From assembly GCA_037127315.1 (NCBI GenBank), contig JBBBDQ010000347.1:2266501-2330500 (forward strand): a stretch of 64,000 nucleotides of DNA, given 5' to 3'. Source of the DNA: Ascarosepion bandense. Lineage: Eukaryota > Mollusca > Cephalopoda > Sepiida > Sepiidae. This document shows positions 11,255 through 22,489 of this stretch, piece by piece; the first letter of the stretch is position 1; every line of letters starts with the position of its first letter. Both the position numbers and the translations under genes were made by a program. Under the pieces are notes generated by a model, which saw only the letters and a program-made list of their open reading frames with translations, was not told the DNA's origin and searched no databases.

Positions 11255-12425
11255 GAAATACTAGGAATTTGATTAGATATTTTTATTATAAAAGATTAAA
11301 AATGCTATAGGAAAAATCGATCTAATAAATCCTCAAAGTAAGGTCTAATACCCACAAAAATATCTAAATAAATCAAATGAAAAATTAAATGAAATAAACA
11401 GGCTTCCAAACTATAATCTATGGAAAATTAAAAATTAAAGGAAAAAATCTATCCTCTGAATTCAAAATTAAGATTAAATATACAAATTTAGATAAATTAT
11501 AAAAACTGATAAAATACAAATTTACATTTACCTTCTACAAAATACAAATTTAGATTTTTTATTAATAACTTTGCATAAATACAAAATACTCCACACTTAA
11601 ATAAACACCTCTATCCCGATAACAAAATTCTATAGAAAAGGCCAAATTACTAAATTCTAAAGCAAAGATTAATATTCCGAATTAAATTAGAAATCTACCC
11701 GTAAAAACCTTACTTAAACACAAAAATACTCCGTACTAGAAAAATCAAAATTAAAGGAAAAAAAAGGCTCCCAAACTCGAAAAAGAAACAATTTCCTATA
11801 TTCAAAATTAAGATTAAATATACTATTTCAGATTAATTATATCATACACAAAAATAAACTGTAAGCACATTAAATATCTAACCCTACAATCATGCTAAGA
11901 AATACTAGGAATTTGATTAGATATTTTTATTATAAACGATTAAAAATGCTATAGAAAAGATCGATCTAATAAATCCTCAAAGTAAGGTCTAATGCCCACA
12001 AAAATATCTAAATAAATAAAATGAAAAATTAAATGAAATAAACAGGCTTCCAAACTATAATCTATGGAAAATTAAAAATTAAAGGAAAAAATCGATCCTC
12101 TAAATTTAAAATTAAGATTAAATATACAAATTTAGATAAATTATAAAAAACTGATAAAATACAAATTTGCATTTACCTTCTAAAAAATACAAATTTAGAT
12201 TTTTATAAACAACTTCGCCTAAATACAATAATAGCCCACACTTGAATGAACACCCCTGTCCCGCTAAAATAAAAATAAAAATAAACAATTCTATAGAAAA
12301 GGTCCAACTACTAAATTCTAAAGCAAAGTTTAACATTTCGTATTAGATTAGAAACCTACCCATAAAAACCTTACTTAAATACAAAAATATTCCGTACTGG
12401 AAAAATCAAAATTAAAAGGAAAAAA
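11200..12425 (+). repeat. 644-bp direct duplication in PLE1 3' region
   Basis: The segment beginning AACTGTAAGCACATTAA at about 11213 recurs about 644 bp downstream (near 11857). Long matched stretches include GAAATACTAGGAATTTGATT and CCTCAAAGTAAGGTCTAAT. The first copy includes the end of the endonuclease reading frame and the second does not encode it. The region is very A-rich and otherwise non-coding. Confidence 0.85.
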
Positions 12426-12871
12426 TACCCCACCCCTATCAAGTCAATCTAAGGATCCCCAAGCAAGGCAGCCTAACCACTAGATAAAAGAGAATACATA
12501 AAATCTATCTAGTAACAACAGACACTCATTAATCAAACACTAGCTAACCACGCCACTGTCCTAAAAATTCTTAAGGCCAAAAACCAAGATGGGTTCTCTA
12601 ATCGCCCCACACACACGCACAACTGACCAAGTAATCAACCCCCACACACCACGTTCTTCGAAATTCAAACCAAAAGATATACCCGACCAATAAAAACGTA
12701 CATTCTAACAGATAATGCCATTAATCAACCATTTAGCATTTACACACCAAGTTCTTCAAAAGTCTAACAGTCAACACGAAAGACATATTCCCTTTATTAT
12801 CAATAGCTCCAACCAACCCCACAACAACAATGAACCAAATATAGACAGCGGATGATTTCAGTTCTTGCCAT

Positions 12872-12928
12872 TCCTCCTGATGAGACGTTGGACACCCAAC
12901 GTCGAAACAACCATATGATTATAGAGGA
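12872..12928 (+). ncRNA. Hammerhead ribozyme, PLE1 3' end
   Basis: Type I hammerhead read by eye. Stem I is TCCTC (12872-12876) with GAGGA (12924-12928). Core CTGATGA is at 12877-12883. Stem II is GACGTTGG, loop ACAC, CCAACGTC (8 perfect pairs). Core GAAA is at 12904-12907. Short stem III CAACC.../...GATTA is closed around an ATAT loop. The cleavage triplet is ATA at 12921-12923. Two apparent G-to-A changes (triplet GTA to ATA; stem III GGTT to GATT) probably weaken it. It lies 3' of the PLE1 endonuclease in the same orientation and about 50 bp before a (TA)n run. PLEs are known carriers of hammerheads. Confidence 0.85.
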
Positions 12929-12967
12929 CATATATATAAAAAAATATGTACATTTCTAAAACATAAT

Positions 12968-12972
<5 letters not shown>

Positions 12973-13008
<36 letters not shown>
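12973..13008. repeat. (TA)n next to PLE1 terminus
   Basis: (TA)n of about 36 bp immediately after the PLE1 terminal sequence (hammerhead, then about 45 bp ending ACATAATTTATAA). Confidence 0.95.
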
Positions 13009-13012
<4 letters not shown>

Positions 13013-13734
13013 ACACCCATGGACGCACGCAAAGACACACACACACGCGCGCCTTCGCCCACTGGGGCTTGCATAATCACATATATGCGAATCGTGCGGA
13101 GCTCGGCATATATATGTATATGTGTGCCGTTGCGCACATACATACGCATTCGCTTGGTGTATTCGAATAGTGTAGCAATGTCAACGCGCAGAGAGTTGTC
13201 GATTTCTTGTACGTACATATGTACGTATGATGGGTTGTATGTGAAACTATGATAGGTAAGAATTGCTATTATTTTACTTAAGGTTGTATTGTTATTTTAT
13301 TTTAAAGTCGGTTATTAGCTTGTTTTTATTTTTTTATTTTTGTGGTTACGTATATTTAAATGGTAGAAATTCTAATTTGTAATTCTTGTAAGTGTTTATG
13401 TGTGGTGTATTAATTTTACTACGGCAGAGATGTATAATTTACGTTAATGATGATTGCGGACTAATACTGTGATAGTAATATTTGATTATAATAACAGTTG
13501 TGGCAGTATATAGTTATTGTGAAGCGGTAGTAGTGATGGTAGTGTGACAATAACAACAATAAATGCAATTATTATGATGGTAGTTTGAACTAGAGAATAG
13601 TTGATAGGATTATGGTATCAGCGGTTCCTTTTTTATCCTTTTGGTTTAAATTGTCATAATAGGTATTTATTTTCATGTTTGCATTTACAAGTTCTGATTC
13701 GTGTTTAGTAAGTTCTTTTGTGGGGTATGAGATA

Positions 13735-14245
13735 TAATTGCTACATTTTCATGTAGGCATTTTTTGTAATGTTGTTGTAGACATGTGCTTTATTCACTAT
13801 TTTCCAGGTTATTGTTGGTGAAATATTTCTGTCTTTTAGACGCCATACGTATGTGGATAGTTTAGATATGTTCAAGTATTTTCTGTTGGAGAATGAAAGA
13901 TTGTGGTTGTTTTTTGTTCTTTTCTTAAATGGTCCCTCAGTGGCACCGATGTAGTACATTGTGTTGTTTGCACTTACCTTGGCTTTATAAACGATGTTTG
14001 TTTGCTGGCAATTTCTCTGGAGTGGACATGTAGTTCCGTTTCTGCAGTTGCATTGAACTTCTTCGATTGCATTATTGTAGGTTGTTTATTTTTTGTTGTG
14101 GCTTTTTTATTATTTGTGTAATATTTTTTGTGCAACTGCAATTAATTTTGACGTTGTTTTGTTGAATATTTTTGCTAATCGGTTTGTCACCAAGAAGGTT
14201 TTTCTATTAAATTCAGGAATGTCTTAACTATATTAGTTTTGACGG
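13735..14245 (-). pseudogene. PLE RT tail and GIY-YIG endonuclease (PLE2, 3' part)
   Basis: On the minus strand from about 14245 downwards: PVKTNIVKTFLNLIEK, KIFNKTTSKLIAVAQ, then in another frame CNCRNGTTCPLQRNCQQTN (Cys-rich linker) and the GIY-YIG-like start MYYIGATEGPFKKRTK. SKLSTYVWRLKDRNISPTI and TWKIVNKAHVYNNITKNAYM follow. This is the linker and endonuclease order of a Penelope-like element. Frameshifts separate the blocks. The missing RT part lies immediately beside it on the opposite strand (14240-14507). Confidence 0.85.
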
Positions 14246-14504
14246 CACATCCTCTAACCAGCCACCTTCAATCATCAAACAAATACTCATATCAATCAGC
14301 CGCAGACTATCTAAAAATTCATCTAACATACAGATTTTCAATAACAAAAGAATAACATACGACGAATCATTAAAAAAAATGTGGATAGAAACAATAAGTA
14401 CAATATACACCTCCGCAACGAAAAAGCAAAAACTGAAAAAGAAATATTATCTGGTTTAATCCACCATACAACTAACCCGTCAAAACAAACATAGGTAAGA
14501 CATT

Positions 14505-14507
<3 letters not shown>
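14240..14507 (+). pseudogene. PLE RT C-terminal segment, inverted (PLE2, 5' part)
   Basis: Plus-strand coding for PPSIIKQILISISRRLSKNS, then with a frame change RNIIWFNPPYN, stop, [10 protein letters not shown]. This is the conserved RT thumb-to-linker part of PLEs (compare HPPSIIKHIPSSIERHIN at 61.3 kb). It ends where the minus-strand piece begins again with PVKTNI, so about 30 bp is present in both orientations. It abuts a (TA)n-rich tract at 14508. Confidence 0.8.
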
Positions 14508-14553
<46 letters not shown>

Positions 14554-15078
14554 GTATGTATGTATATATATTTGTGTATATACATGTACATATATTTGTG
14601 TATATATATGTATATATAATTGTATATATATATATGTATATATGTATGTATATATATGTACGTATATATATGTATGTAGAAATATATGTATATATGTATG
14701 TAGAAATATATGCATATATATGTATGTATATGTATGTATATATTTACATATATGTATATATATATGTATATATATATGTATGTGCGTATATGTATGTACG
14801 TATATGTATGTATATATATGTTTGAATATATATATATATACCTTGTATATATATATTTATGTATATACATATGTATATGTATATATGTGTAAATATATAT
14901 GTATATATATGCATGTATATATATATGTTTGTATATATATACGTATGCCTCTTTTATATATGTACGTATGTATATATATATATATATATAAATACATATG
15001 CTATATATATGTATATATACATATATATATATGTATGTATATATATATATATATGTATGTCTATATATATATATTTAT
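14508..15078. repeat. TA/TATG-rich low-complexity tract
   Basis: (TA)n followed by about 530 bp of irregular TATATG/TATGTA repeats. The long open frames rich in Tyr and Ile on both strands are artefacts of the repeat. Confidence 0.95.
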
Positions 15079-15218
15079 GAAAAGATTTTTTATACAACAT
15101 TAATTTTATAACTTTATACATGCCGGCAATTGAATTGCTATCAGTATATTCTATTTTTTGTTTTAAACTTTGAAATTCATATCAACATGCCTACACGTAG
15201 AAAATTTTATTAAGTGAA

Positions 15219-17110
15219 ACTCCGCATACTTTCCAATCGGCTATGCGTTAATTTGTAAGAATTGTAAGTTTAAATCATATTTATAAAATAAAGTAAAACC
15301 TTACACTCCAAAAATATTATCTGGCTTTAGATAGCATCCAAGGAGATGATAATTCGTAGAAAGAGGATTAATAATTTAAATACTGAGCAGCGGGATAGGC
15401 ATGTCTTTTACATGTATTCAGTCTTTGATAAATAAACTTATTAAAAATTTCTTTGTTTTAAAGTGGGGGATATGTGTATATATTAATTGTAATATAGCAT
15501 TGACCCGACTTCATAACCACACAATAATTTCTTGTGTGCTTAGCAAATCTTGATAAATCCACATCTCCACCAATCAACTACGGGTTAATTAGTAAGAATT
15601 CTACCAATAAATCTTTATTATATTAAAAAAAATCAGAGGCACTAAAAATATTTTTTGGCTTTAAATGACATCCAAATAAGATTCCATAAGAGCCCAGATA
15701 GGTTTGTACGCTGATGACACCACAATTTACTCTCTCCTCCGACAAAAATCTGGTGTAGACGTCAAAGCTAACCTCGCAGCCGAGATTGAAAAAGACCTCC
15801 AATCCATATCGGACTGGGGTAAGAAATGGCTAGTAAATTTTAATGCTTCTAAAACGAAGCTACTCTCAATTAACCATCATCGACAATCTTACCTACCTCC
15901 CATTAGCATGGACCAGGCTTGTCTCCCAGAGAATAAAACACTACGCCTCCTTGGTCTCACACTTTCAGCGGACCTCAAGTGGAATGACTATATCGAATCC
16001 ATTGCTAAATCCGCTGCTATGAAAGTCGGTTCTCTGTGTAGGGCCCGGAAGTTTTTTCCGTCTAAATCTATCCTGCACATATATAAATCTACCATCCGCC
16101 CGTGCATTGAATACTGTTGCCATATCTGGTCGGGTGCCCCTGCTGTTCTCCTCGGGCTTCTCGATAAAGTTCAGAGGAGGGTCTGTAATGTGATAGATAC
16201 CGACTTGGCAGACTGCCTGCAATCTCTCTCCCACCGGCGCGACGTGGCTTCCGTGTGTCTCTTCTATAAATACTTCCACGGCTTCTGCTCCGATGAACTT
16301 AGATCACTAGTGCCCCCTAAATACGAATTTGAACGAGATACTAGATTAGCAACTAGATCCCACCCTTTCACAGTGAAACCTATAAAATGCAGCCGTAACT
16401 TCTATTCCAACAGTTTCTTTCCTCGCACTTCCAGACTGTGGAATTCTCTTCCAAACGATTGATTCCCCGACGGCTACAATCTCCAGGAGTTTAAATGTAA
16501 GGTCAATAGACACCTTCTAACACACTAACCTGCGCCCATTCTATCAAGCACTCTAACCCAACCCTCATCCTCGCTATCCTTATTCATCTGTCACCTTCCT
16601 CCTGACATTCCCTATGTCTAACCATTCCTTCTCTTTACCTTCCCCTATATAGCCCCATGCGCAATAGTGGCAGTGGAATGTCTTGCTTGGGGTGAGATGA
16701 TAAAAAAATATTGTGAAGCCGTAAAAGATGAATCCATCCATCAATGAAATATTGATTAGTTACTTAGTCATGTCTTTTATATTTAGGTACATTGTCAGGA
16801 AGCTAAACGTATAGTAGCTTCTGTTTCCACAAAGAGAGTGGTCATTTTTTATATTTAATGTAATACAGAATTGATCCCCAACTTTTTATCCACGTTATAG
16901 TTTATTATTTTTTCTTACAAAATTGTGATTAGGCATGAATCCTCCTATTCTCCCTCTCTGCTATAGGTTAATAATTAAAACTTGTATCACTAAATCATAT
17001 TTATCTAAAAGAACATAAAATCTAAAATCATTTTCTGGCTTTAAATATACTGCAATGGCTTGATAAAGCGTAGAAAACAAATCAATCAGTATATTTAAAA
17101 TTCAAAATCT
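15219..17110. repeat. Diverged tandem repeat of about 335 bp, split by a LINE
   Basis: Three diverged units begin around 15219, 15555 and 16935. Landmarks are GGTTAATTAGTAAGAATT-like, a TCTGGCTTTA(A) block at 15325, 15655 and 17035, and CATGTCTTTTACATGTATTC-like at 15400 and 16767. The LINE at 15684-16718 sits inside the second unit. Homology is by eye. Confidence 0.5.
15684..16718 (+). pseudogene. APE-type LINE RT 3' part (LINE-A)
   Basis: 5'-truncated copy of the dominant non-LTR retrotransposon family (jockey/CR1-like). Coding starts within RT at LYADDTTIYSLLRQKSGV (catalytic YADD) and continues through DWGKKWLVNFNASKTKLLS, LRLLGLTLSADLKWNDYI, STIRPCIEYCCHIWSGAP and [16 protein letters not shown]. 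There a TGC-to-TGA change at about 16459 stops the frame 25 codons before the family end (KCKVNRHLLTH). The 3' UTR includes the family landmark GTGGCAGTGGAATG then CTTGCTTGGGGTGAGATGAT, and ends in A7 near 16716. Endonuclease and RT motifs 0 to B are absent. Confidence 0.9.
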
Positions 17111-17344
17111 AATATGAAATACAGACTATATTTCCTAGATTATTTTTACTCTGAACGCGTCCACGCATGTCCTCGTTTATAACAAGGGAAACGGATATTT
17201 TAATTAAGACCCAGTCAAGAGATTCTTTCCTGCACTGGTCATACCAATCGATAACTAGTTTAGCATTATTATAAATTTATCCTCTTTCTCTTTTATTTCA
17301 ACTATTACTTCTCAACGTCGTCCAGTGAAAACGTGGAACGATAA

Positions 17345-17702
17345 CAGTCAGTTAAGTGCCATACGTGATACACGCTTGGGCGATCAGGTCTCGAAAGAGA
17401 CATGACTGACTGGGCAGAAGATTATCCCGCAGTAGGTTGCCATTGCTTTCTGCGGTAGACTGGTTGCCTGCCAAGGCTATAGAACCCAATCTGTCCTGTT
17501 ATTTAACCCATAACTCGTAGGAAGAGACGGATTAATACCTTTCCCAAGGGTACTTACGAGTAAGTGAATGCAATGGATTCAACTGGAATTATTTCTAAAA
17601 AGAATCAAATGAGCCGATCAAAATACAATAGATTCAACTGGAATTCGAACTCGGCTACCCGGTTTCTCGTTCCGAGCCGATATCCACTGTACCACAACGC
17701 AT
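17345..17702 (-). mobile_element. tRNA-derived SINE-A, full-length minus copy
   Basis: On the minus strand: tRNA-like head with box A (GTGGTACAGTGGATATCGG) and box B (GAGTTCGAATTCCAGTTG), then the family body (CCGCAGAAAGCAATGGCAAC, ACTGCGGGATAATCTTCTG, AGTCAGTCATGTCTC) and the end TCACGTATGGCACTTAACTG. An internal duplication of the ATTCAACTGGAATT region adds about 60 bp. A possible 6-bp target duplication ATAACA flanks it (17341-17346 and 17701-17706). The body is reminiscent of cephalopod SINE central domains, but I cannot confirm this. Confidence 0.85.
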
Positions 17703-17706
17703 AACA

Positions 17707-18830
17707 CTTGTCAATAAATAGAAAGAAAAAACTGAAATGGTGTCTTGATATCAAACATTTTTAAGCTAACATGATGGCTCTGTATCTGTAAATGACCTTG
17801 TTTTTATTGATTAGCAACCGTTTCTGCTGTACATAACCGTTTTTGCTGCTCACAATACGTATTTAAATAAACAAAATTGGTTTGCTTATTGAGAAATGCT
17901 ATTTTTTTAAATAACAATCAGTCTGTAAAAATAGCTTTATATGCTAAGACCTACAAGTATTTTCATTAAATCATTTAATAAACTAACAGTATAAATAAGG
18001 CCTTCATGAGCATAAGAACTATGATGAAAATTCTCTTTTTCTTGCTTGTCTCTCATCTTCAGTGTTATTTACGTCCCTTTTAATACCCCAACAGTAGTCA
18101 GCCATTATACGTTTGCCTCACCGTCCCTGGTTGCGTTCTCCCAGTTTTTTTTTTTATCCTGATAGTATCTGTCTCCTTGCAGTTATCCGAAAATTTATCC
18201 AGAAGGTCATGTAAAATACTGAACATTAATTCTCATATTAGCCTATTTCTTATAAAATGTATTACTGAGTAAGTAGATTTTAGTTTTGGAGATAAATTGG
18301 AAAACGTCCTTTATTTAATTTTTGACTCAAAATACTTCTTTTCTTATAGAAATAGCTCATTTCAGGTGGCTGACAGAAATTGAAAATTGATGTGTCTCTA
18401 TATACATGTTTATGACCTTTATTAAGCTGTGATCAGCTAAGATCGTAAATTGATCTTTTTTTCTAAAAATGAGAAATTTCAGTACATCAAATAAGGGAGC
18501 TAACCATAAAAATCTGATGTCATTTTCGGGACCAGCACCATCAAATGAGTGAAAAACTTGTTTTTTTTTGCCAGCAAATATCGTGTTGACCAGCGTAATG
18601 AAATATAAAAAAGACTACAACTCTAATTACTCTTTTTTAGAGAACTCTGTATGAAAAGTGCCACATTAAAGTAGCGTGTGTCATCAATTAATGTTTCACT
18701 GGAAGCCAGCGTTTATCATTAACTGATTATTTCATTCGTTTTTCCCAATTAGACAGTCATTAGTTCTTCATGACTCGAGTTTAAATATCTAATAAACGAG
18801 CCTAAGTTTTACGTGGTTACCATTTATTGC
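17707..18830. other. No gene recognised
   Basis: AT-rich sequence without a recognisable domain, RNA fold or tandem repeat. Confidence 0.5.
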
Positions 18831-18831
18831 A

Positions 18832-19110
18832 CGAGATACTAGATTAGCAATTAGATCCCACCCTTTTACAGTGGGATAAAATGCAACCGCATCTTCTACT
18901 CCAACAGCTTCTTTTCTCGCACTTCCCGACTGTGGAATTCTCTTCTACATGACTGCTTCCCCGACGGCTACAATCTCCAAAAGGAAATCCCAAACAGATT
19001 CTTTTCAGAATCTGAGGTTTTGTAGAACAGGCTTCCTCATGGCTGTTTTCCCGAATACTACATTCTTAACCAATTCAAGTCTAGGATGAATCTTTGCATA
19101 TACTTACTAT
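18832..19110 (+). pseudogene. LINE 3' fragments (LINE-B)
   Basis: About 160 bp matches the LINE C-terminal codons (RDTRLAIRSHPF, a short deletion, then [14 protein letters not shown] and DGYNLQ). A second, more diverged LINE C-terminus follows (about 19020-19105: LWNRLPHGCFPEYYILNQFK-like with frameshifts). Neither has the 3' UTR. Confidence 0.65.
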
Positions 19111-20070
19111 ACGTCAATATGCTGCGTAAAAATGAAGTTTATCAACGCTTGCTTCCTCATTTTGGCTTGAAAATTAGGCTGAAAGATATTGATAGCTAAT
19201 AATCAATTAAATATATTTTAATTAACTAGCAAAACATGATTTGTTAATACTACTGATACCTGAAATTTATAATAAAAAACTACTTTTTTTTGCTACTTTT
19301 TACAGATAATCTACAGACATATTTTTAGGATTGGCATGCGTTGTCAAGCACATTTTACATAATTTTATCTAACCAAGGCCAAACCTAGAATCTGTGAACT
19401 AAGAGAGGATAATAGTGAAATCTGTATTTTGTAATACAGAAAACATATGAATGAAGAGATACTGTTATTGCCGGGAGAAATTTATGAAGTCTTTTTTATT
19501 TATTAATTTTAATGGTCGGTTCTCTAGACTGCTTCAGCAAGCAATTCATTCCTCGGGATAACCTCTATTTTTAAATTGCTAGAAAATTCTTTTGCATTAG
19601 GGACTAAATTCTGACCTTTCTTTCTCTATATGTATGTGCCACTAATTCACTGAAAGAAATGAACCACGCTCCGACAACAAACGCGTCTAGCCAGACTGTC
19701 ATATATAGGGAAGTTAGTAAATTTAATCACTGTTCGATCTGGTTTTTGCCAAAAAAGTCAAACTTTCTGCCCAAATCTCCTCAATGTTACTCGACTGGCG
19801 ATTCCAGTCATGAGCTGTTATATTGTCCCTCTTTTCTAAAATCCTAATATTTCTTTCATGTTCACTTTGACTTGATTTCATTTATTCCTAAATTCTTTAA
19901 ACGTAAGTCATTTTTATGTATATTTTTCTTTTTCTTTAACTTTAAATTTGCTTTGTTATCCAAAGATGAACGTTTACGGTCACGTGTTTTTTTTTTGTTT
20001 TGTTTTATATTTTGTTAATTCTCTTGCATGAGGAAACAAATTCTGTTTTTTCTTTCTTTGTCAATATTTT
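19111..20070. other. No gene recognised
   Basis: AT-rich, with several T runs. A 62-codon open frame at 19659-19847 has no recognisable features and I do not support it as a gene. Confidence 0.5.
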
Positions 20071-20074
20071 TTTA

Positions 20075-20765
20075 ATCATTTCACCCCAATCAAGGCATTC
20101 CACTGCCACTATTTCGCTTGGGGCTACATATGGGGAGATAAATAGGAAAAGTGGTTAGATATAGGAAATGTCAGAAGGGGTGTGATAGATAGTTGGGTGG
20201 GTGGGAAGAGTTTTTGAAAGAATGGAAGTTAGTTTGTTAGGAGGTGTCTATTGACCTTACATTTAAACTCTTGGAGATTGTAGCCGTCGGGGAAGCAGTC
20301 ATGTGGAAGAGAATTCCACAGTCGGGAAGTGCGAGAGAAGAAGATGTTGGAGTAGAAGTTACGGTTGCATTTTATCGGTTTCACTAGTTGCTAATCTAGT
20401 ATCTCGTGCAAATTCGAACCCAGGGGTCACCAGTGATCTAAGTTCATCGGAGCAGAAGCCGTGAGAGTATGTATAGAAGACACACAAGGAAGCCACGTCG
20501 CGCCGGTGAGAGAGAGTCTGCAGGCGGTCTGCTAAGTCGGTATCGATCACATTACAGACCCTCCGCTGTACCTTGTCGAGAATACCAAGGAGAATAGCAG
20601 GGGCACCCGACCAGATATGGCAAAAGTATTCAATGCACGGGCGGATGGTAGATTTATAAATGTGCAGAGTAGATTCAGACGAAAAAAACTTCCGGGCCCT
20701 GCACAGAGAACCGACTTTCATAGCAGCGGATTTAGCAATGGATTCGATATAGTCATTCCACTTTA
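20075..20765 (-). pseudogene. LINE C-terminal part and 3' UTR (LINE-C)
   Basis: Minus-strand copy of the APE-type LINE. It enters at KWNDYIESIAKSAAMKVGSL and reads SLCRARKFFSSESTLHIYKS, TIRPCIEYFCHIWSGAPAIL, RVCNVIDTDLADRLQTLSHR and FARDTRLATSETDKMQP. A deletion next to SETD then shifts the frame relative to LWNSLPH. The 3' UTR landmark (ATAGTGGCAGTGGAATGCC on the minus strand) is present near 20100. RT catalytic motifs are missing. Confidence 0.85.
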
Positions 20766-20802
20766 AAAATTAAAAAATGAAACTTAGATTTTTAATTTTT
20801 TT

Positions 20803-21117
20803 TTAATTGGAAGAGATAGACTCTACTATCGCCCGGTTCATACTCTTCCCTCTTCTTTTTAACAGGAGTCGATGCTCATCCCTTCTTTTTTGTTTAAGAA
20901 GGGCGTCCCGGTTTCTTTCCTCGTCTCTGGTCTTAATAGTAGTGCTGTCGAAAGTTTTTTTAATGTGTGTGGAAGGTCGAAACGTCTCTTCATTATGAGG
21001 GTACCGGGTTGACAGTTTCCTGATTGCTGTATCCGACTGGTAGTTAAGAGCTTGCTTAGCATCTTGAGAGGATGCTCTGGTTAACATTTGAATAATATCG
21101 GTTTTTTGTCGTTCCAT
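20803..21117 (-). CDS. Unidentified 104-codon open frame
   Basis: Complete ATG-to-TAA frame on the minus strand, preceded by DNA of mixed composition and followed by an A/T run next to LINE-C. The product is basic and rich in Arg, Lys, Asp and Glu. A charged segment (KTRDEERNRDALLKQKRRDE, about residues 62-81) is probably helical. There is no signal peptide, membrane segment or recognised domain. Its base composition is less AT-rich than its surroundings, which hints at past coding constraint. It may be an exon remnant or an accessory ORF of a mobile element. No function assigned. Confidence 0.3.
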   Translation of the reverse strand: MERQKTDIIQMLTRASSQDAKQALNYQSDTAIRKLSTRYPHNEETFRPSTHIKKTFDSTTIKTRDEERNRDALLKQKRRDEHRLLLKRRGKSMNRAIVESISSN

Positions 21118-21464
21118 GTCGCGTATGAATGGCTATTCCTGCAAGTGTCTCAAATGGGCAGACCTGAGGCCACATGATGCTGCAGTCCGCTCTAGTGCCT
21201 TTCCTATACATGTTGCGTTTGACAACCGACTGATACTACTGCTGCAGTCGTCTCCTAAACAAAAAATATTTAATGATTACATTCCACAAAGTGTTAGAAT
21301 TAAAATTAACTAGGTAAAGAATAATCAACTAAACTTGTTAACATCTCTTTCTTGATCATCCATGGTCTCCGGATCATCGTTGCAGCGTTGACTCCTTCAT
21401 CTAATAAAACTCACCTGTTATCTTAGCTCTCTGTGAATCCAACCATGACCCCTTTATCTCTTCC

Positions 21465-21760
21465 TCTAATTTCTATATCCTTGGTTACATTTCCCTCTTT
21501 ACAAAGGACTTCAGTGTTCATATGCATGGAATTAGCGTTTATGTCAGCGAATATCTCCATCTAGCTACGGTGATTTCTCTTGAATCTTCGACCATTCCTG
21601 CATGAGTCACTGTCACTTCGTGATTTCGGTTATCTATCTTTTCTTTCTCTATCGCTGCCTTTCGTCTCCTGACTTTTCTATACTTAACAATATTTAACAA
21701 TATACATAAAGCCATTTCCAGTCATCCGTTTCCTCATACAGTACTGAGAAAAGGTATTAG
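21465..21760 (+). pseudogene. Diverged LINE endonuclease fragment
   Basis: With frame changes the plus strand gives peptides similar in order to the APE-type endonuclease at 25990-26600 (ISVYVSEYLHLATVISLESS, then FFLYRCLSSPDFSILN). No catalytic GDFN motif remains. Assignment rests on weak similarity to the other copy in the window. Confidence 0.4.
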
Positions 21761-21855
21761 GACAAGAACTATTTTATCTTTTATGAGGCATCAAAATAAA
21801 GTTTAAAATCAACCCTGTCTTAACACTTTTGCACACTACCGGTAGTATGTTAAAA

Positions 21856-22166
21856 ATTTCTCAAAGCTCTGTCCTACGTCATACACATTTTCTGATCGAC
21901 AGGCTCCAAAGGAGAGTCTGTAATGTGATAGGTACTGATCTGGCGGCTCGACTGCAGCCACTTCCCCACCGTCGAAATGTGACCTCCCTTTTTCTGTTCT
22001 ATAAATACTTTCATGGCTTCTGCTCGGACGAACTTAAGTCACTGGTGACTCCTCAACCAGACTGGCAACTGGGTCCCACTCATTCACAGTCAGGTTAGGC
22101 AAATGCAGAGGACAATTCTACTGCAGCTTCTGCTCTCGCACTTCCCGCTTGTGGAATTCACTCCAA
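21856..22166 (+). pseudogene. LINE fragment with internal deletion (LINE-D)
   Basis: RT motif B remnant (PQSSVLRHTHFLI) is fused directly to the C-terminal region (DRLQRRVCNVIGTDLAARLQ, SLFLFYKYFHGFCSDELKSL), so about 0.5 kb of RT is missing. The fragment ends at the LWNS codons (TTGTGGAATTCACTCC), exactly where the GATA array begins. Confidence 0.75.
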
Positions 22167-22167
22167 A

Positions 22168-22226
<59 letters not shown>

Positions 22227-22239
22227 TGATAGGAACTAG

Positions 22240-22291
<52 letters not shown>

Positions 22292-22303
22292 TGAACAGGC
22301 TCG

Positions 22304-22359
<56 letters not shown>

Positions 22360-22370
22360 TGAACAGGCAG

Positions 22371-22418
<48 letters not shown>

Positions 22419-22429
22419 TGAACAGGCTC

Positions 22430-22483
<54 letters not shown>

Positions 22484-22489
22484 ACAGGC

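Noticed and set aside
14338..15103. Tyr/Ile-rich open frames on both strands, up to 199 codons
   Set aside because: Translation of TA/TATG low-complexity DNA.
15965..16279. 104-codon antisense frame in LINE-A (also in LINE-I at 51062-51376)
   Set aside because: Antisense shadow of the conserved LINE C-terminal coding region.
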